64,000 bases of DNA, from assembly GCA_963847985.1 (NCBI GenBank), contig CAWKBS010000011.1:62001-126000 (forward strand). The letters run 5' to 3'. Source of the DNA: JAIBJN01 sp963847985. Its GTDB lineage: Bacteria > Actinomycetota > Thermoleophilia > Gaiellales > Gaiellaceae. The position numbers and the translations under genes were made by a program. Of this stretch, positions 1 to 8,450 are shown in pieces; the stretch's first letter is position 1; the number at the start of each line of letters is the position of its first letter. A model generated the notes under the pieces. The model made no database searches, was not told the DNA's origin, and worked only from the letters and a program-made list of their open reading frames with translations.

Positions 1-449
1 GCGGCGCGGAGGCCGCCTACGCGACCTTCGCGGTGATCGCCGCCGGAGCGCTGGGCTGCTGGGTCGGCGGCCTCCTCGGCGACCGGATCGGGCGGGCGGA
101 GACGACGGCGCTGGCCATGACGATCTCGGGCACGTGCGCGCTCCTCATCGGCCTCTTCCTCGACGCGCCCGCCTGGCTCGTGCTGACGATCGGGCTCGTC
201 TGGGGCTTCACGGTGGTCGCCGACTCGGCCCAGTTCTCGACGCTCGTCACCGAACACGCCGACCAGGCCTACGTCGGCACGGCGCTCACGATGCAACTCG
301 CCGTCGGCTTCACGCTGACCGTGGCGACGATCTGGCTCCTGCCGTTCTTCGCAGATGCGGTCGGCTGGCGCTGGGCGTTCGCGTTCCTCGCCCCCGGGCC
401 CGCCCTAGGCGTGGCGGCGATGCTGCGGCTCAGGGCCGCGAGCTCCTAG
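1..449 (+). CDS. MFS transporter, C-terminal part (5' end outside window)
   Basis: The frame is open from base 3 to a TAG stop, so the gene begins before the window. The visible part, about 148 residues, is mostly hydrophobic. It holds four or five membrane segments and a short basic loop (GDRIGRAET) of the kind that separates helices in major facilitator proteins. The end is Arg/Ala-rich and cytoplasmic. The substrate cannot be told from this half. The gene converges with the small minus-strand gene next to it, and the stop codons overlap by 4 bases. Confidence 0.7.
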   Translation, partial: GAEAAYATFAVIAAGALGCWVGGLLGDRIGRAETTALAMTISGTCALLIGLFLDAPAWLVLTIGLVWGFTVVADSAQFSTLVTEHADQAYVGTALTMQLAVGFTLTVATIWLLPFFADAVGWRWAFAFLAPGPALGVAAMLRLRAASS

Positions 450-673
450 CCGGTTTCGGGAGGATCCGTCGCCGGGAAGGTCCCGGGACGCGCCCGTCGG
501 CGGTCGCGGATGACCCGCTTCTCGCCGGGCGGGATCTCGCTGCCGTTGCGACGCCGGTCGGGGCCCGAGCGCCGGTCGACAATGACCTCGACGTTCGGGT
601 TGTCCTTGTAGTGCTCGACCAGCTTCTCGTACAGCTCAGCCTCGAGCTCCGGGGGAATGACGCAGTAGATCAT
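446..673 (-). CDS. small conserved hypothetical protein, charged, with RRSGPDRR motif
   Basis: This predicts 75 residues with no signal peptide or membrane segment. The N-terminal half (IPPELEAELYEKLVEHY) looks like one amphipathic helix, followed by a beta-like VEVIVDRR and an Arg-rich tail with RRSGPDRRR and VIRDRRRAR. Such RxxxDRR motifs recur in short actinobacterial proteins of unknown role. The ATG start fits the N-terminus well. I do not assign a function. Confidence 0.6.
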   Translation of the reverse strand: MIYCVIPPELEAELYEKLVEHYKDNPNVEVIVDRRSGPDRRRNGSEIPPGEKRVIRDRRRARPGTFPATDPPETG

Positions 674-706
674 CGTCCCCGTCTTATCGGCATCCGGCCA
701 TGCGGA

Positions 707-1321
707 CTACAGGCGTGGGATGTCCGGCGTCACGCTGCCGTCGTCGGCGAGATGGCCGTTCCAGCTCGTGAAGCGGGGATCGAGGTCGTCGAGCTCGTAG
801 CCGCGCTCGGCCAGGCGGACGTGCTGCGGCGAGTCCGGCGAGACGCGGTACTGGTACCAGGAGATGTCCCACGCGACCGTGATCACGACCTCCGGGTTGA
901 CGCCCGAGAGCGAGAGGAGGCTGACGCGCGCGCCGCCGAGGCTCTTGGCGATGCCGGCAATCGTCCGCCGGTAGGCGCTGTCGTTGAAGAGGTCGGCCGC
1001 CTCCACCATCGCCTGCTCCTCCGGCAAGAGGCGCCGGTACATCGGCTCGGACCGGCTCGGCTCGGGCTCGGCGCGCCGGACCTCGAGCAGCGACCCGAGC
1101 CCCGCGAAGCGCCGGCGCCGGCGCGTCTCCGGGACGATCGGGGTGGTCGGGCTCCCCTCCTTGATCCAGCCGTGGTCGTCGGCGGTCGAGGTGCAGAGCG
1201 CGCACACGTCGACCCAGTCGTCGCCGCCCGAGCTGAAGCGCACCGCCCGCTCGCCCATGAGCAGCGTGCGATGGCAGATCGCGCACGTCCGCTGGACGTT
1301 CTGCTTGCGGACGACGGTCAC
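707..1321 (-). CDS. hypothetical protein with N-terminal CxxC zinc-ribbon-like motif
   Basis: The 204-residue product starts with two Cys pairs (CAIC near residue 13, CALC near residue 40) that could bind one zinc. A basic linker (RRRRR) follows, then an alpha/beta C-terminal region containing PEVVITVAWDISWYQYRV. It starts with GTG, and that codon overlaps the TGA of the upstream EF-G-like gene (GTGA), so the two are translationally coupled. The pairing suggests a role near translation or GTPase control, but this is only context. The family is not recognised. Confidence 0.6.
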   Translation of the reverse strand: MTVVRKQNVQRTCAICHRTLLMGERAVRFSSGGDDWVDVCALCTSTADDHGWIKEGSPTTPIVPETRRRRRFAGLGSLLEVRRAEPEPSRSEPMYRRLLPEEQAMVEAADLFNDSAYRRTIAGIAKSLGGARVSLLSLSGVNPEVVITVAWDISWYQYRVSPDSPQHVRLAERGYELDDLDPRFTSWNGHLADDGSVTPDIPRL

Positions 1322-3366
1322 TCCTCGGACTCCTTCTTCGACTCGTCCATGATCTTCTGCGCGATGTGCGAGGGGACCTCCTCGTAGCGCAGGAAGGCCA
1401 GCGTGTAGTCGCCGCGCCCCCCGGTGAGCGAGGTCAGCGACTGCGAGTAGGTGAGCACGTCGGCCATCGGCACCTCCGCCTTGATGGAGGTGAGGCCCGG
1501 GCCGGTCGGCTCCATGCCGAGCAGGCGGCCACGGCGCGAGTTGAGGTCGCCGTTGACGGCCCCCACGCTGTCGTCCGGGACCGCCGCCTCGAGCGACATG
1601 ATCGGCTCGAGGAGCACGGGATCGGCCTTCTCGTAGGCGGTCTTGAACGCCATCGAGCCGGCGATCTTGAACGCCATCTCGGATGAGTCGACCGAGTGGT
1701 AGGAGCCGTCGACGAGGAGCACGCGAACGCCGGTGACCGGCGCGCCGGCGAGCTCGCCGTGGATCATCGCCTCCTGGATGCCCTTGTCGACGGCCGGCCT
1801 GAAGCTCTGCGGGATGACGCCGCCGACGATCTTGTCCACGAACTCGTAGCCCTCGTGGCCGGGGAGGGGCTCGAGGACGACGTGGCAGTCGCCGAACTGG
1901 CCGCGCCCGCCGGTCTGCTTCTTGTAGCGGCCCTGCGCGCGCGACTCCTTTCGGATCGTCTCGAAGTACGGGACGCGCGGCTGGTGCAGGTCGACCTCGA
2001 CGCCGAAGCGCCGGCGCAGGCGGTCGACCGCGACCTCGACGTGAATCTGCGAGAGACCGCCGAGGAGCTGCTCGCCGGTCTGCTCGTCGCGGCGGAGCGT
2101 GAGCGTCGGGTCCTCCTCGTGCAGCCGCCGGAGCGCGGCGGCCATCTTCTCCTCGTCGCCCTTGGCCTTCGGCGTGATCGCAAAGCTCATCACCGGCTGC
2201 GGGAGGTCGAGCGGGGCGAGCTCGATCGGCTTGTCCTCGGTCAGGAGCACGTCGCCGGTGCCGGTCTCCTTCAGCTTGGCGACGGCGCCGATGTCGCCCT
2301 CGCCGAAGTCCTGCGCCGGCTCGTGGTCCTTCCCCTGCAGGAGCAGAAGTTGCCCGACGCGCTCCTTGCCGTGCGTGCGGTGGTTGACGAGGTTCGAGTC
2401 GGACGAGAGCGTGCCCGAGAGCACGCGGAAGACGTTGATGCGCCCCGCGAACGGGTCGGCCACGGTCTTGAAGATGAACGCCGCCGGCCCCCCGCCGTCG
2501 ACACCGGCCTCGAGGGGCTTCTTCGCCGGCGACGGGATGCCCTCGACCAGCAGGTCGAGCAGGCCGGTCGTCCCGAGGTTCTTCGTGGGGACGCCGCAGG
2601 CGACCGGGAAGAGGTTGCCGGCCACGACCGCGTTCTTGAGCGCGGCCGCGAGCTCGTCCCCGGAGACCTCACCCTCCTCGAGGTAGCGCTCCATCAGGTC
2701 CTCGTCCGTCTCGACGACGGAGTCGACCAGGCGCTCGCGGTACTCGGCGGCCTGCGCAGCGATGCTCTCGGGGATGTCGGCCGCCGGCTTGCCCTCGCGC
2801 TCGCCCTCCGGGTCGAGGTAGGCGCGCATGTGGAAGAGGTCGACGATGCCCTCGAGCTCGTGCTCGTGCCCGATCGGGATCTGCACGGCGACACAGCGGT
2901 CCGAGAGCGAGCCGCGGAGCTGGTCGAGCGTCGCGAAGAAGTCGGCACGCTCGCGGTCGAGCATGGTCACGAAGACGACGCGGCAGAGGCCGAGGGCCTC
3001 CGATCGCTCCCACAGGCGCGTCGTCTGCACCTCGACGCCGTTGACGCCGTTGACCGCGAAGAGCGCTCCTTCGACCACCCGGAGCGACGCGAGCGTGTCC
3101 GCCTGGAAGCCGGGGTCGCCCGGGGTGTCGACGAGATTGATCTTCCGTTCCTGCCACTCGAGGTGGCACACGGATGCCGACAGCGACATCTGGCGGCGCT
3201 GCTCGTCCTCGTCCCAGTCGGAGACCGTCGAGGAGCCCTCGACGGAGCCCAGCCGGTTGGTCGCCGCGGCCTGGAAGAGCATCGCCTCGACCAGCGAGGT
3301 CTTCCCGGTCCCCCGGTGGCCGACGACGGCGACGTTGCGAATCTTGCTCGGCTCGAACTGCGGCAC
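1318..3366 (-). CDS. elongation factor G-like GTPase (EF-G2 type)
   Basis: At 682 residues it is close to EF-G length, and it follows the EF-G domain order: GTP-binding domain, domain II (VADPFAGRINVFRVLSG), domains III-V (the YKKQTGGRGQFGDCHV segment is typical of domain IV). The P loop is GHRGTGKTSL and switch II is DTPGDPGF, so the His that follows DTPG in canonical EF-G is absent. The base-recognition motif reads TMLD instead of NKxD. These are features of the paralogous EF-G-like group in Actinobacteria, whose role in translation is unsettled. GTG start; the end overlaps the zinc-ribbon gene by 4 bases. Confidence 0.85.
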   Translation of the reverse strand: MPQFEPSKIRNVAVVGHRGTGKTSLVEAMLFQAAATNRLGSVEGSSTVSDWDEDEQRRQMSLSASVCHLEWQERKINLVDTPGDPGFQADTLASLRVVEGALFAVNGVNGVEVQTTRLWERSEALGLCRVVFVTMLDRERADFFATLDQLRGSLSDRCVAVQIPIGHEHELEGIVDLFHMRAYLDPEGEREGKPAADIPESIAAQAAEYRERLVDSVVETDEDLMERYLEEGEVSGDELAAALKNAVVAGNLFPVACGVPTKNLGTTGLLDLLVEGIPSPAKKPLEAGVDGGGPAAFIFKTVADPFAGRINVFRVLSGTLSSDSNLVNHRTHGKERVGQLLLLQGKDHEPAQDFGEGDIGAVAKLKETGTGDVLLTEDKPIELAPLDLPQPVMSFAITPKAKGDEEKMAAALRRLHEEDPTLTLRRDEQTGEQLLGGLSQIHVEVAVDRLRRRFGVEVDLHQPRVPYFETIRKESRAQGRYKKQTGGRGQFGDCHVVLEPLPGHEGYEFVDKIVGGVIPQSFRPAVDKGIQEAMIHGELAGAPVTGVRVLLVDGSYHSVDSSEMAFKIAGSMAFKTAYEKADPVLLEPIMSLEAAVPDDSVGAVNGDLNSRRGRLLGMEPTGPGLTSIKAEVPMADVLTYSQSLTSLTGGRGDYTLAFLRYEEVPSHIAQKIMDESKKESEE

Positions 3367-3427
3367 GGGTTGGCGAGTTTACCGACTTGCCCGCAACGTG
3401 CAGGGACTATCCGAGGGTCGGGAGGGT

Positions 3428-4216
3428 CTAGTCGCGCGTCGCGTGCGTGAGCGTCGCGGAGAGGCGCGCCTTCAGCCGGAGGATCGCCTTCGTGTGGAGC
3501 TGGGAGACCCGCGACTCGGTCACGCCGAGCACCTCGCCGATCTCGCGGAGGGTCAGCTCCTCGTAGTAGTAGAGCGTCACCACGAGCTTCTCGCGCTCCG
3601 GCAGCCGCGCGATCGACTCGCCGAGCGCCTCGCGCAGCTCGGTGTGGGCCATGGCGGCCTGCGGCTCGGCGGCGTCGGGGTCGGGGAGCGTGTCGATGAG
3701 CGCCACGGGGTCGCCGCCGTGCGAGGAGCTCGTCCAGAGCTCGTCGAGCGCGCCGATCGACGTCCGCGAGATCTCGAGCAGGGAGTCCTGGAACTCGGGC
3801 TCGGTGATGCCGAGCGAGTTGGCGATCTCCTCGTCCGTCGGCGCGCGCGCCAGCTTCGCCTCGAGCTGGGCGATCGTCCGCTCGATGTCGCGGGCGCGGG
3901 CGCGTACCGAGCGCGGCACCCAGTCCATCGAGCGCAGCTCGTCGATGATCGAGCCCTTGATCCGCGCGATGGCGTACGTCTCGAACTTGATGTCGCGCGT
4001 CGGGTCGAAGCGCTCGATCGCCCCGATCAGGCCGAGCAGCCCGTACGACGCGAGGTCTCCTTCGTCGACGTGTGCCGGCAGGCCGCTCCCGAGCCGCCCC
4101 GCGACGTACTTGACGAGCGGCGCGTAGGTGAGGATCAGCCGATCGCGGGCGGCCTTGTCGCCGGTCCGCTTGTACTCGGTCCAGAGGGCGCCGGTGTCGT
4201 CTTTCTTGTCGGCCAC
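3428..4216 (-). CDS. RNA polymerase sigma factor, FliA/WhiG family
   Basis: The 262-residue protein has sigma region 2 (LILTYAPLVKYVAGRL, then DEGDLASYGLLGLIGAIERFD, then FETYAIARIKGSIIDELRSMDW), region 3 (APTDEEIANSLGI) and region 4 with a helix-turn-helix (LTLREIGEVLGVTESRVSQLHTKA). The order and the short region 1 match the FliA/WhiG class, which directs flagellar genes in many bacteria and sporulation or other regulons in non-motile actinobacteria. No flagellar gene is in the window. The GTG start lies 7 bases after TATCCT, which could be a -10 of a leaderless transcript. Confidence 0.9.
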   Translation of the reverse strand: MADKKDDTGALWTEYKRTGDKAARDRLILTYAPLVKYVAGRLGSGLPAHVDEGDLASYGLLGLIGAIERFDPTRDIKFETYAIARIKGSIIDELRSMDWVPRSVRARARDIERTIAQLEAKLARAPTDEEIANSLGITEPEFQDSLLEISRTSIGALDELWTSSSHGGDPVALIDTLPDPDAAEPQAAMAHTELREALGESIARLPEREKLVVTLYYYEELTLREIGEVLGVTESRVSQLHTKAILRLKARLSATLTHATRD

Positions 4217-4267
4217 GTCGCAGAGGATAGAAGGAAGAGCGGCTTTCGCGAGATATCGGGGGTTTTC

Positions 4268-4432
4268 CTACCTGAGCGACTTGAACGCGAACTCGCCCAT
4301 CCACAGCGCGAGCAGCATCGCGGCGACGGCGATAACCCAGAAGATTCCGCCCTGGTAGGCCGCGTAGAGCCCCAGCAGCAGGAAGCCGGTCGCGAGAACG
4401 GCGAAGAGCGCTCCGAGGGGCCTCCGGCGCAC
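4268..4432 (-). CDS. small two-helix membrane protein
   Basis: The open frame reaches into the opposite-strand tRNA-Trp, so I choose the internal GTG at 4432. This gives 54 residues beginning with a basic RRRP. Two hydrophobic helices follow (LGALFAVLATGFLLLGLYAA and FWVIAVAAMLLALWMGEFAF). The product is probably an inner-membrane protein. No family is recognised. It is co-oriented with the sigma gene, with a gap of about 50 bases. Confidence 0.5.
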   Translation of the reverse strand: MRRRPLGALFAVLATGFLLLGLYAAYQGGIFWVIAVAAMLLALWMGEFAFKSLR

Positions 4433-4455
4433 CCCGGTACAATGCCTCGTCGCCG

Positions 4456-4528
4456 AGGGCCGTAGCTCAACTGGCAGAGCACCGGTCTCCAAAACCGGGG
4501 GTTCCAGGTTCGAGTCCTGGCGGCCCTG
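4456..4528 (+). tRNA. tRNA-Trp (CCA anticodon)
   Basis: The acceptor arm AGGGCCG pairs fully with CGGCCCT at the 3' side. The D arm (GCTCAACTGGCAGAGC), the anticodon arm with CCA in loop TCTCCAAAA, and the T arm (CCAGG-TTCGAGT-CCTGG) are all intact. Length is 73 nt with a G discriminator and no encoded CCA. A strong terminator follows directly. Confidence 0.95.
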
Positions 4529-4536
4529 TAGGCGAG

Positions 4537-4560
4537 AAGCCCCGCTCAGGCGGGGTTTTC
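4537..4560 (+). terminator. intrinsic terminator of tRNA-Trp
   Basis: A 6-bp GC stem (CCCCGC/GCGGGG) with loop TCAG is followed by TTTT. It starts 9 bases after the tRNA, which makes it one of the few hairpins here with a proper U tract. Confidence 0.85.
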
Positions 4561-4718
4561 TCGTTCTCGGGTGTTGCTGCTCCGCACTGGCGTGCAGCGT
4601 GTCACTACAGGGTCAGCTTGTCTGTCCTTCTCAGCCCTCCGTCGCCGAGGGTCCTGAGTTGAGCGGGATTCGTTCGTCAAGCGGCGGGTGGAACGCGGCA
4701 GCCCTCAGGGAGTAACGT

Positions 4719-6503
4719 GTGCTCACGGCTAGCGAGATCACGTTCGAGAACGGCAAGCGGGCGTCCCTGGTCGCTGCAGACGTCGAATCCGATGCTGCAC
4801 GGCTTCTCACCGAGGTGGGTCTCGCGTCCGAGCACGGCCGGCCCGTCCTCGTCGTCTTCGGCGGCGCGGACACGCTGAGCGGCGACAGCTACGAGCGCGC
4901 GGCCGGCGTCGTCGGGCCGGGGGTCGTGCGAGGAGCCCATGTCGCGAATGCGGTCGTGGTCGACGGCGGCACCGCCGTGGGGATCATGGCGATCGTGGGA
5001 AGGGCCGTCGCCCAGAACGGAGACGGCCGGCCGCTGCTGCTCGGAGTCGCGCCGGCCGGGCTCGTGGCCTACCCGGGCGCAGGCTCCACGGCCGAGGGCG
5101 CCGACCTGGAGCCGAATCACTCGCACTTCGTGCTCGCCCCGGGCGCTGACTGGGGAAGCGAGACGGCGCTGCTGCTCGAGCTTGCGCAGACGCTGGCAGG
5201 GAGGGCGCCCGTCGTCGCCGTCCTCGTCGGCGGAGGTGACATCGCGAAGGCCGAGGCTCTGGCAGCCGTCCGCCGGGCGTGGCTGCTCGTGGTCGTCGAG
5301 GAAACAGGGGGCGCCGCGGACCAGGTCACCGCGCGGCGCCGCGTGCTCCGACCACAACGCGTTGGCCGCCTTCGACGCCTGCTCGGCTCCCGCTCGTCAC
5401 CTGCCGCTCCCGCAGGCGCGGCCGCGGCAGACGACCCCGACGTGGACGAGATCGCGACGTCCACATCCGTCCGCCTCTTCGCCGGCACGAGCTCGACCGA
5501 CCTCGCACGAAAGCTGGCCTGGGAGCTCCAGGACGAGCCGACTCTCAAGCGCGCCTGGCTGACGTTTGCAGGCTACGACATGCTCGCCAACAGCGCACGC
5601 AAGACGTTCACGCGCTTCCAGACGGCCATCCTCGTCCTCGGCATCGGCGGCACATTCCTTGCCCTGCTGGACAATGCCGTCCCATTCGGCTCGTGGCGCG
5701 GCGACATCGTGCACTGGGTCATCGTCGCGGTTCCGATCCTGCTCTCGCTGCTGATCGCGCTCGCGCTGCGGCTCGGCTTCGGCAAGCGGTGGGTCCTCCT
5801 CCGCGGTGCGGCCGAGTCGGTCAAGAGCGAGATCTACCGGTATCGGAGCCGTACGGGCATCTTCGCGGACGCCGCGTCCGAGAAGACAGGGCTCACGCGG
5901 AACGAGACGCTCGCAACGCGCCTGAACGCCGTCGACGACCGGCTGATGCAGACGGAGGCGAGTAGCGGGCCGCTGACGCCGTACGAAGGCCCGCTCCCGC
6001 CGGAGATGTACGGGGCGAGCGCCGCCGACGAGGGACTCGCTCCCCTGAATCCCGATGAGTATCTCGAGCTGCGCGTCGGCGATCAGCTCAGCTATTACCA
6101 CCCCAAGGTCAAGCGCCTGGCACGCGAGCTTCGGGTGCTCCAGGTGCTGGCCCTGACCGCCGGGGCGGCCGGAGGGCTCCTTGCCGCCGCGGGGTTCGAG
6201 GTATGGATCGGCCTCACGACCGCGATCGCCGCGAACGTCGTCGCGTACCTCGGCTACCTGCAGGTGGAGCCGACGCTCGTCGCCTACAACCAGGCGGCGG
6301 CCAGGCTCGAAGGGGTGCGGCGCGCCTGGGAGGCGCAGCCGCCGCCGAAGCGAGATTTCGCGAGGCTCGTCGCCGACTGCGAAGGCGTGCTGGCGACGGA
6401 GCTGTCGGGCTGGGTACAGCAGATGAACCAGGCGATCGAGGAGGCGGCCCGAAAGCACGAGACCTCCGCCCGCGAGAGCAAGCAAGCGTCGCCGCAGGCC
6501 TAG
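4719..6503 (+). CDS. SLOG (TRPM/LSDAT-type) sensor fused to SLATT-like membrane effector
   Basis: Residues 1-200 match the prokaryotic TRPM-type SLOG (LSDAT) fold: GRPVLVVFGGAD, AVVVDGGT, LLGVAP, LEPNHSHFVL and a late VLVGGGDIA strand. This Rossmann-like domain is proposed to bind a nucleotide-derived ligand. From about residue 268 a DUF4231/SLATT-like part follows: two helices near 300-351, a basic amphipathic stretch (RYRSRTGIF) and a second helix pair near 473-515, with a charged coiled tail. SLATT proteins are predicted pore-forming effectors in nucleotide-signal conflict systems. GTG start with AGGGAG six bases upstream. No synthase or integrase lies next to it; the gene sits just after tRNA-Trp. 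Confidence 0.75.
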   Translation: MLTASEITFENGKRASLVAADVESDAARLLTEVGLASEHGRPVLVVFGGADTLSGDSYERAAGVVGPGVVRGAHVANAVVVDGGTAVGIMAIVGRAVAQNGDGRPLLLGVAPAGLVAYPGAGSTAEGADLEPNHSHFVLAPGADWGSETALLLELAQTLAGRAPVVAVLVGGGDIAKAEALAAVRRAWLLVVVEETGGAADQVTARRRVLRPQRVGRLRRLLGSRSSPAAPAGAAAADDPDVDEIATSTSVRLFAGTSSTDLARKLAWELQDEPTLKRAWLTFAGYDMLANSARKTFTRFQTAILVLGIGGTFLALLDNAVPFGSWRGDIVHWVIVAVPILLSLLIALALRLGFGKRWVLLRGAAESVKSEIYRYRSRTGIFADAASEKTGLTRNETLATRLNAVDDRLMQTEASSGPLTPYEGPLPPEMYGASAADEGLAPLNPDEYLELRVGDQLSYYHPKVKRLARELRVLQVLALTAGAAGGLLAAAGFEVWIGLTTAIAANVVAYLGYLQVEPTLVAYNQAAARLEGVRRAWEAQPPPKRDFARLVADCEGVLATELSGWVQQMNQAIEEAARKHETSARESKQASPQA

Positions 6504-6601
6504 GCCGAGGCGGGCGGGACGTCGGCCCGTCGATCCAGCGCGCCCACACCTCCTGCCTCCCGCCGCCCGCCGATCTCGACCGTCGCCACGCCGCGCCCCG
6601 T

Positions 6602-6883
6602 TCAGGCCCGGCTGACGATGTCGAACCGGCCCTCGCTGGAGAGGACCTTCTCGCCCGCGAAGCGCGCGTGGCCGGGCAGGAGGAAGGCGCCCTCGGGCCG
6701 CTCGTGCGCGGCGTCGAACTCCGCGACGGTCGCTTGGATGCGGCCGCTGCAGCCCGGATCCGCGCACTCGCAGAGGAACGGCACCAGGCGCTGCTCCTCA
6801 ACGGTGACGATGTCCTCCAGCCGGTCGGAGGCCGAGCGGAAGCTCCGCTGGTTGTCGACGAGGCGGTCGTCTCGGGTCGCCAT
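6602..6883 (-). CDS. small conserved hypothetical protein with CECADPGC motif
   Basis: The 93-residue protein has a helical N-terminus (DNQRSFRSASDRLEDI), then VPFLCECADPGCSGRIQATVAEFDAAH and a C-terminal LLPGHARFAGEKVLSSEGRFDIV. The three closely spaced Cys could bind metal. Proteins with this FxCECxDxxC pattern are common in actinobacteria as unannotated small proteins. ATG start. The gap to the SLOG-SLATT gene, which converges with it, is about 98 bases with no clear feature. Confidence 0.6.
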   Translation of the reverse strand: MATRDDRLVDNQRSFRSASDRLEDIVTVEEQRLVPFLCECADPGCSGRIQATVAEFDAAHERPEGAFLLPGHARFAGEKVLSSEGRFDIVSRA

Positions 6884-6988
6884 CCGTCTTCCTTCCTCGG
6901 GGGAACGAACCGGGGACGGAGACCTCTTGCGAAGCGCCCAAGGGGGCGCACCCGGTCACCCGATGGTACACCCGAAGCGCCGAAGGCC

Positions 6989-7756
6989 CTAGTAATGCCG
7001 CACGCGGTTGTTCACGTTCACCGGCTGCCTTGCGGCGTCCTCGACGAAGATGCCGTACGAGCGGTGGTAGCCGAAGACGGAGTTCCGCGCGCCCGAGCGG
7101 ATCGATTCGCCGATGCGGAGGTTCTGGTTGTACGTGGCCAGGCGGCAGCGCAGGCAGATCAGGTTCGTGGGGATGTTGCCGTTCGCCCACGTGATGTACC
7201 AGCCGCCGCCGGCGCCCCAGCACGTCCAGCGCCCGGTGGCCGGGTTCCCCGACGTGAAGTCCTTGAAGAGGATGTTCCGGCCGGAGAGCGCCTGCACGAT
7301 GTCCTGGTGGATGCCCGGATCACTGTGCTTGCGGCCGCACTCGACGTCGCCCGTGACGACGAGGTTCCTCGCGTTCTGACCGATGCGAACGGCGTCGGAG
7401 CCGGTGCCGAGGCCACGGCCGTTGCCGTTCACGTCGAGGATGAGGTCGACCGTGTTGCGGTTGCCGTCCCCGTAGCAGCCGACCAGGCGGATCGCGTCGC
7501 CGTCGCCCGGGTTCGGCATGTTCGAGATGACCTTGATGGGCAGGCGGCCGTAGCGGCGGAGCGAGCCGCGGCACTCCCAGCTCCGGCGCGTCCTGATGAT
7601 CCGACCGGGCGCGGGCTGGGCGGCCGCGCTCGAGGCGGAAGCGGCCTGGGCACGTGCCTCTCCCCCGTCCGCGCCGTCGGGCAGGGCTGCGGATGCTGAG
7701 GAGGGGACGGCGAGCAGGACGAGGACGAGCGGGGGCAGAAGGCGGCGGAGGGACAT
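6989..7756 (-). CDS. secreted hypothetical protein, possible beta-helix fold
   Basis: The 255-residue product begins with a signal peptide (basic MSLRR, then a leucine/valine-rich core ending ASA). The rest is rich in short strand-like repeats with Asn/Gly turns (DAVRIGQNARNLVVTGDVEC, NGNIPTNLICLRCRLATYNQNLRIG), as in right-handed parallel beta-helix proteins such as pectate-lyase-like folds. Several Cys may form disulfides (WEC, VGC, VEC, WTC, CLRC). No catalytic motif is evident. It probably acts outside the cell. Confidence 0.55.
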   Translation of the reverse strand: MSLRRLLPPLVLVLLAVPSSASAALPDGADGGEARAQAASASSAAAQPAPGRIIRTRRSWECRGSLRRYGRLPIKVISNMPNPGDGDAIRLVGCYGDGNRNTVDLILDVNGNGRGLGTGSDAVRIGQNARNLVVTGDVECGRKHSDPGIHQDIVQALSGRNILFKDFTSGNPATGRWTCWGAGGGWYITWANGNIPTNLICLRCRLATYNQNLRIGESIRSGARNSVFGYHRSYGIFVEDAARQPVNVNNRVRHY

Positions 7757-7835
7757 GCGGCTGGGCTCCTCTCGATGGCGGGCGGGAACCCCGCCACCGT
7801 AGGGACCGGGTGTGAGCGATTCGTAAGGTCCGGCG

Positions 7836-8450
7836 CTAGAAGCGGCCGTGCTTGTCGAAGAACTTCGTGAGCTCGTAGAGATGCTTGAAGCTGAAGCCGG
7901 GGCCGGGGTCGCTCCGGCCGTAGCCCACGAGGTCCGCGACGTGCTTGTGGGACGTGTGGCCTCGGCGCTTGACGCCCACCGGCTTGTCGATCACGAGCTT
8001 GCCGGCCTCCCTATGCGAGGCACCCGGGGTGAGTTTGGCCCGGCGCGGCGGAATCCCGAACGCCCTCCAGGCACGACGAGTGAGCCAGGCGGCGGCGCGC
8101 ATCTGCTTCTCCGTCCACTCCTTCGCGGTCGTGTTGTGCATGTGCTCCGCTCCGCACGCGACCCTGTTGGCGCCGGCGTGGCCGAAGCAGAGCTCGTCCA
8201 GCCGCGTGAAGAGCGCGACGTTCCCCTCGGCATCGGTGGCGGCCTGGATCGCGAGGCCCTGGTCCTTCAGGATCCGCGCGAGGAGCTCGAAGTCGGCCGT
8301 CCCGGAGAGCTGTGGGACGACCGGGATGTGGTGGACGAACACGAGCGGCCTGAACTTCCCGCCGCTCGGCGGGCAGAGGCCGGTGCCGCGGTAGTCGAAC
8401 ACCTTCCCGCCCATACCCGCGACCCTGTGGACGGAGCGGGGCCGCGTCAT
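7836..8450 (-). CDS. N-acetylmuramoyl-L-alanine amidase-like protein (Amidase_2 fold)
   Basis: The longest frame extends upstream, but the ATG at 8450 overlaps the TGA of the preceding acidic gene (ATGA), giving 204 residues. It carries VFVHHIPVV, an ELLARILKDQGLAIQAATDAEGNVALF stretch typical of the strand preceding the catalytic region in Amidase_2/PGRP domains, and ACGAEHMH with candidate zinc histidines. The C-terminus (THKHVADLVGYGRSDPGPGFSFKHLYEL) resembles the HxDPGxxFPW end of amidases, with substitutions. No signal peptide is visible. The family is fairly likely; activity is not assured. Confidence 0.55.
   Translation of the reverse strand: MTRPRSVHRVAGMGGKVFDYRGTGLCPPSGGKFRPLVFVHHIPVVPQLSGTADFELLARILKDQGLAIQAATDAEGNVALFTRLDELCFGHAGANRVACGAEHMHNTTAKEWTEKQMRAAAWLTRRAWRAFGIPPRRAKLTPGASHREAGKLVIDKPVGVKRRGHTSHKHVADLVGYGRSDPGPGFSFKHLYELTKFFDKHGRF

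Noticed and set aside
134..1387. Long plus-strand frames opposite real genes (also at 1696-3450, 24452-26101, 39984-42215, 54076-56388)
   Set aside because: They are Arg/Ala/Leu/Asp-rich antisense shadows of GC-rich genes, with no motifs, and the opposite strand carries clear protein families.
4456..6503. Genomic island inserted at tRNA-Trp
   Set aside because: The SLOG-SLATT gene follows the tRNA, but no integrase, direct repeat of the tRNA end or base-composition break is evident.
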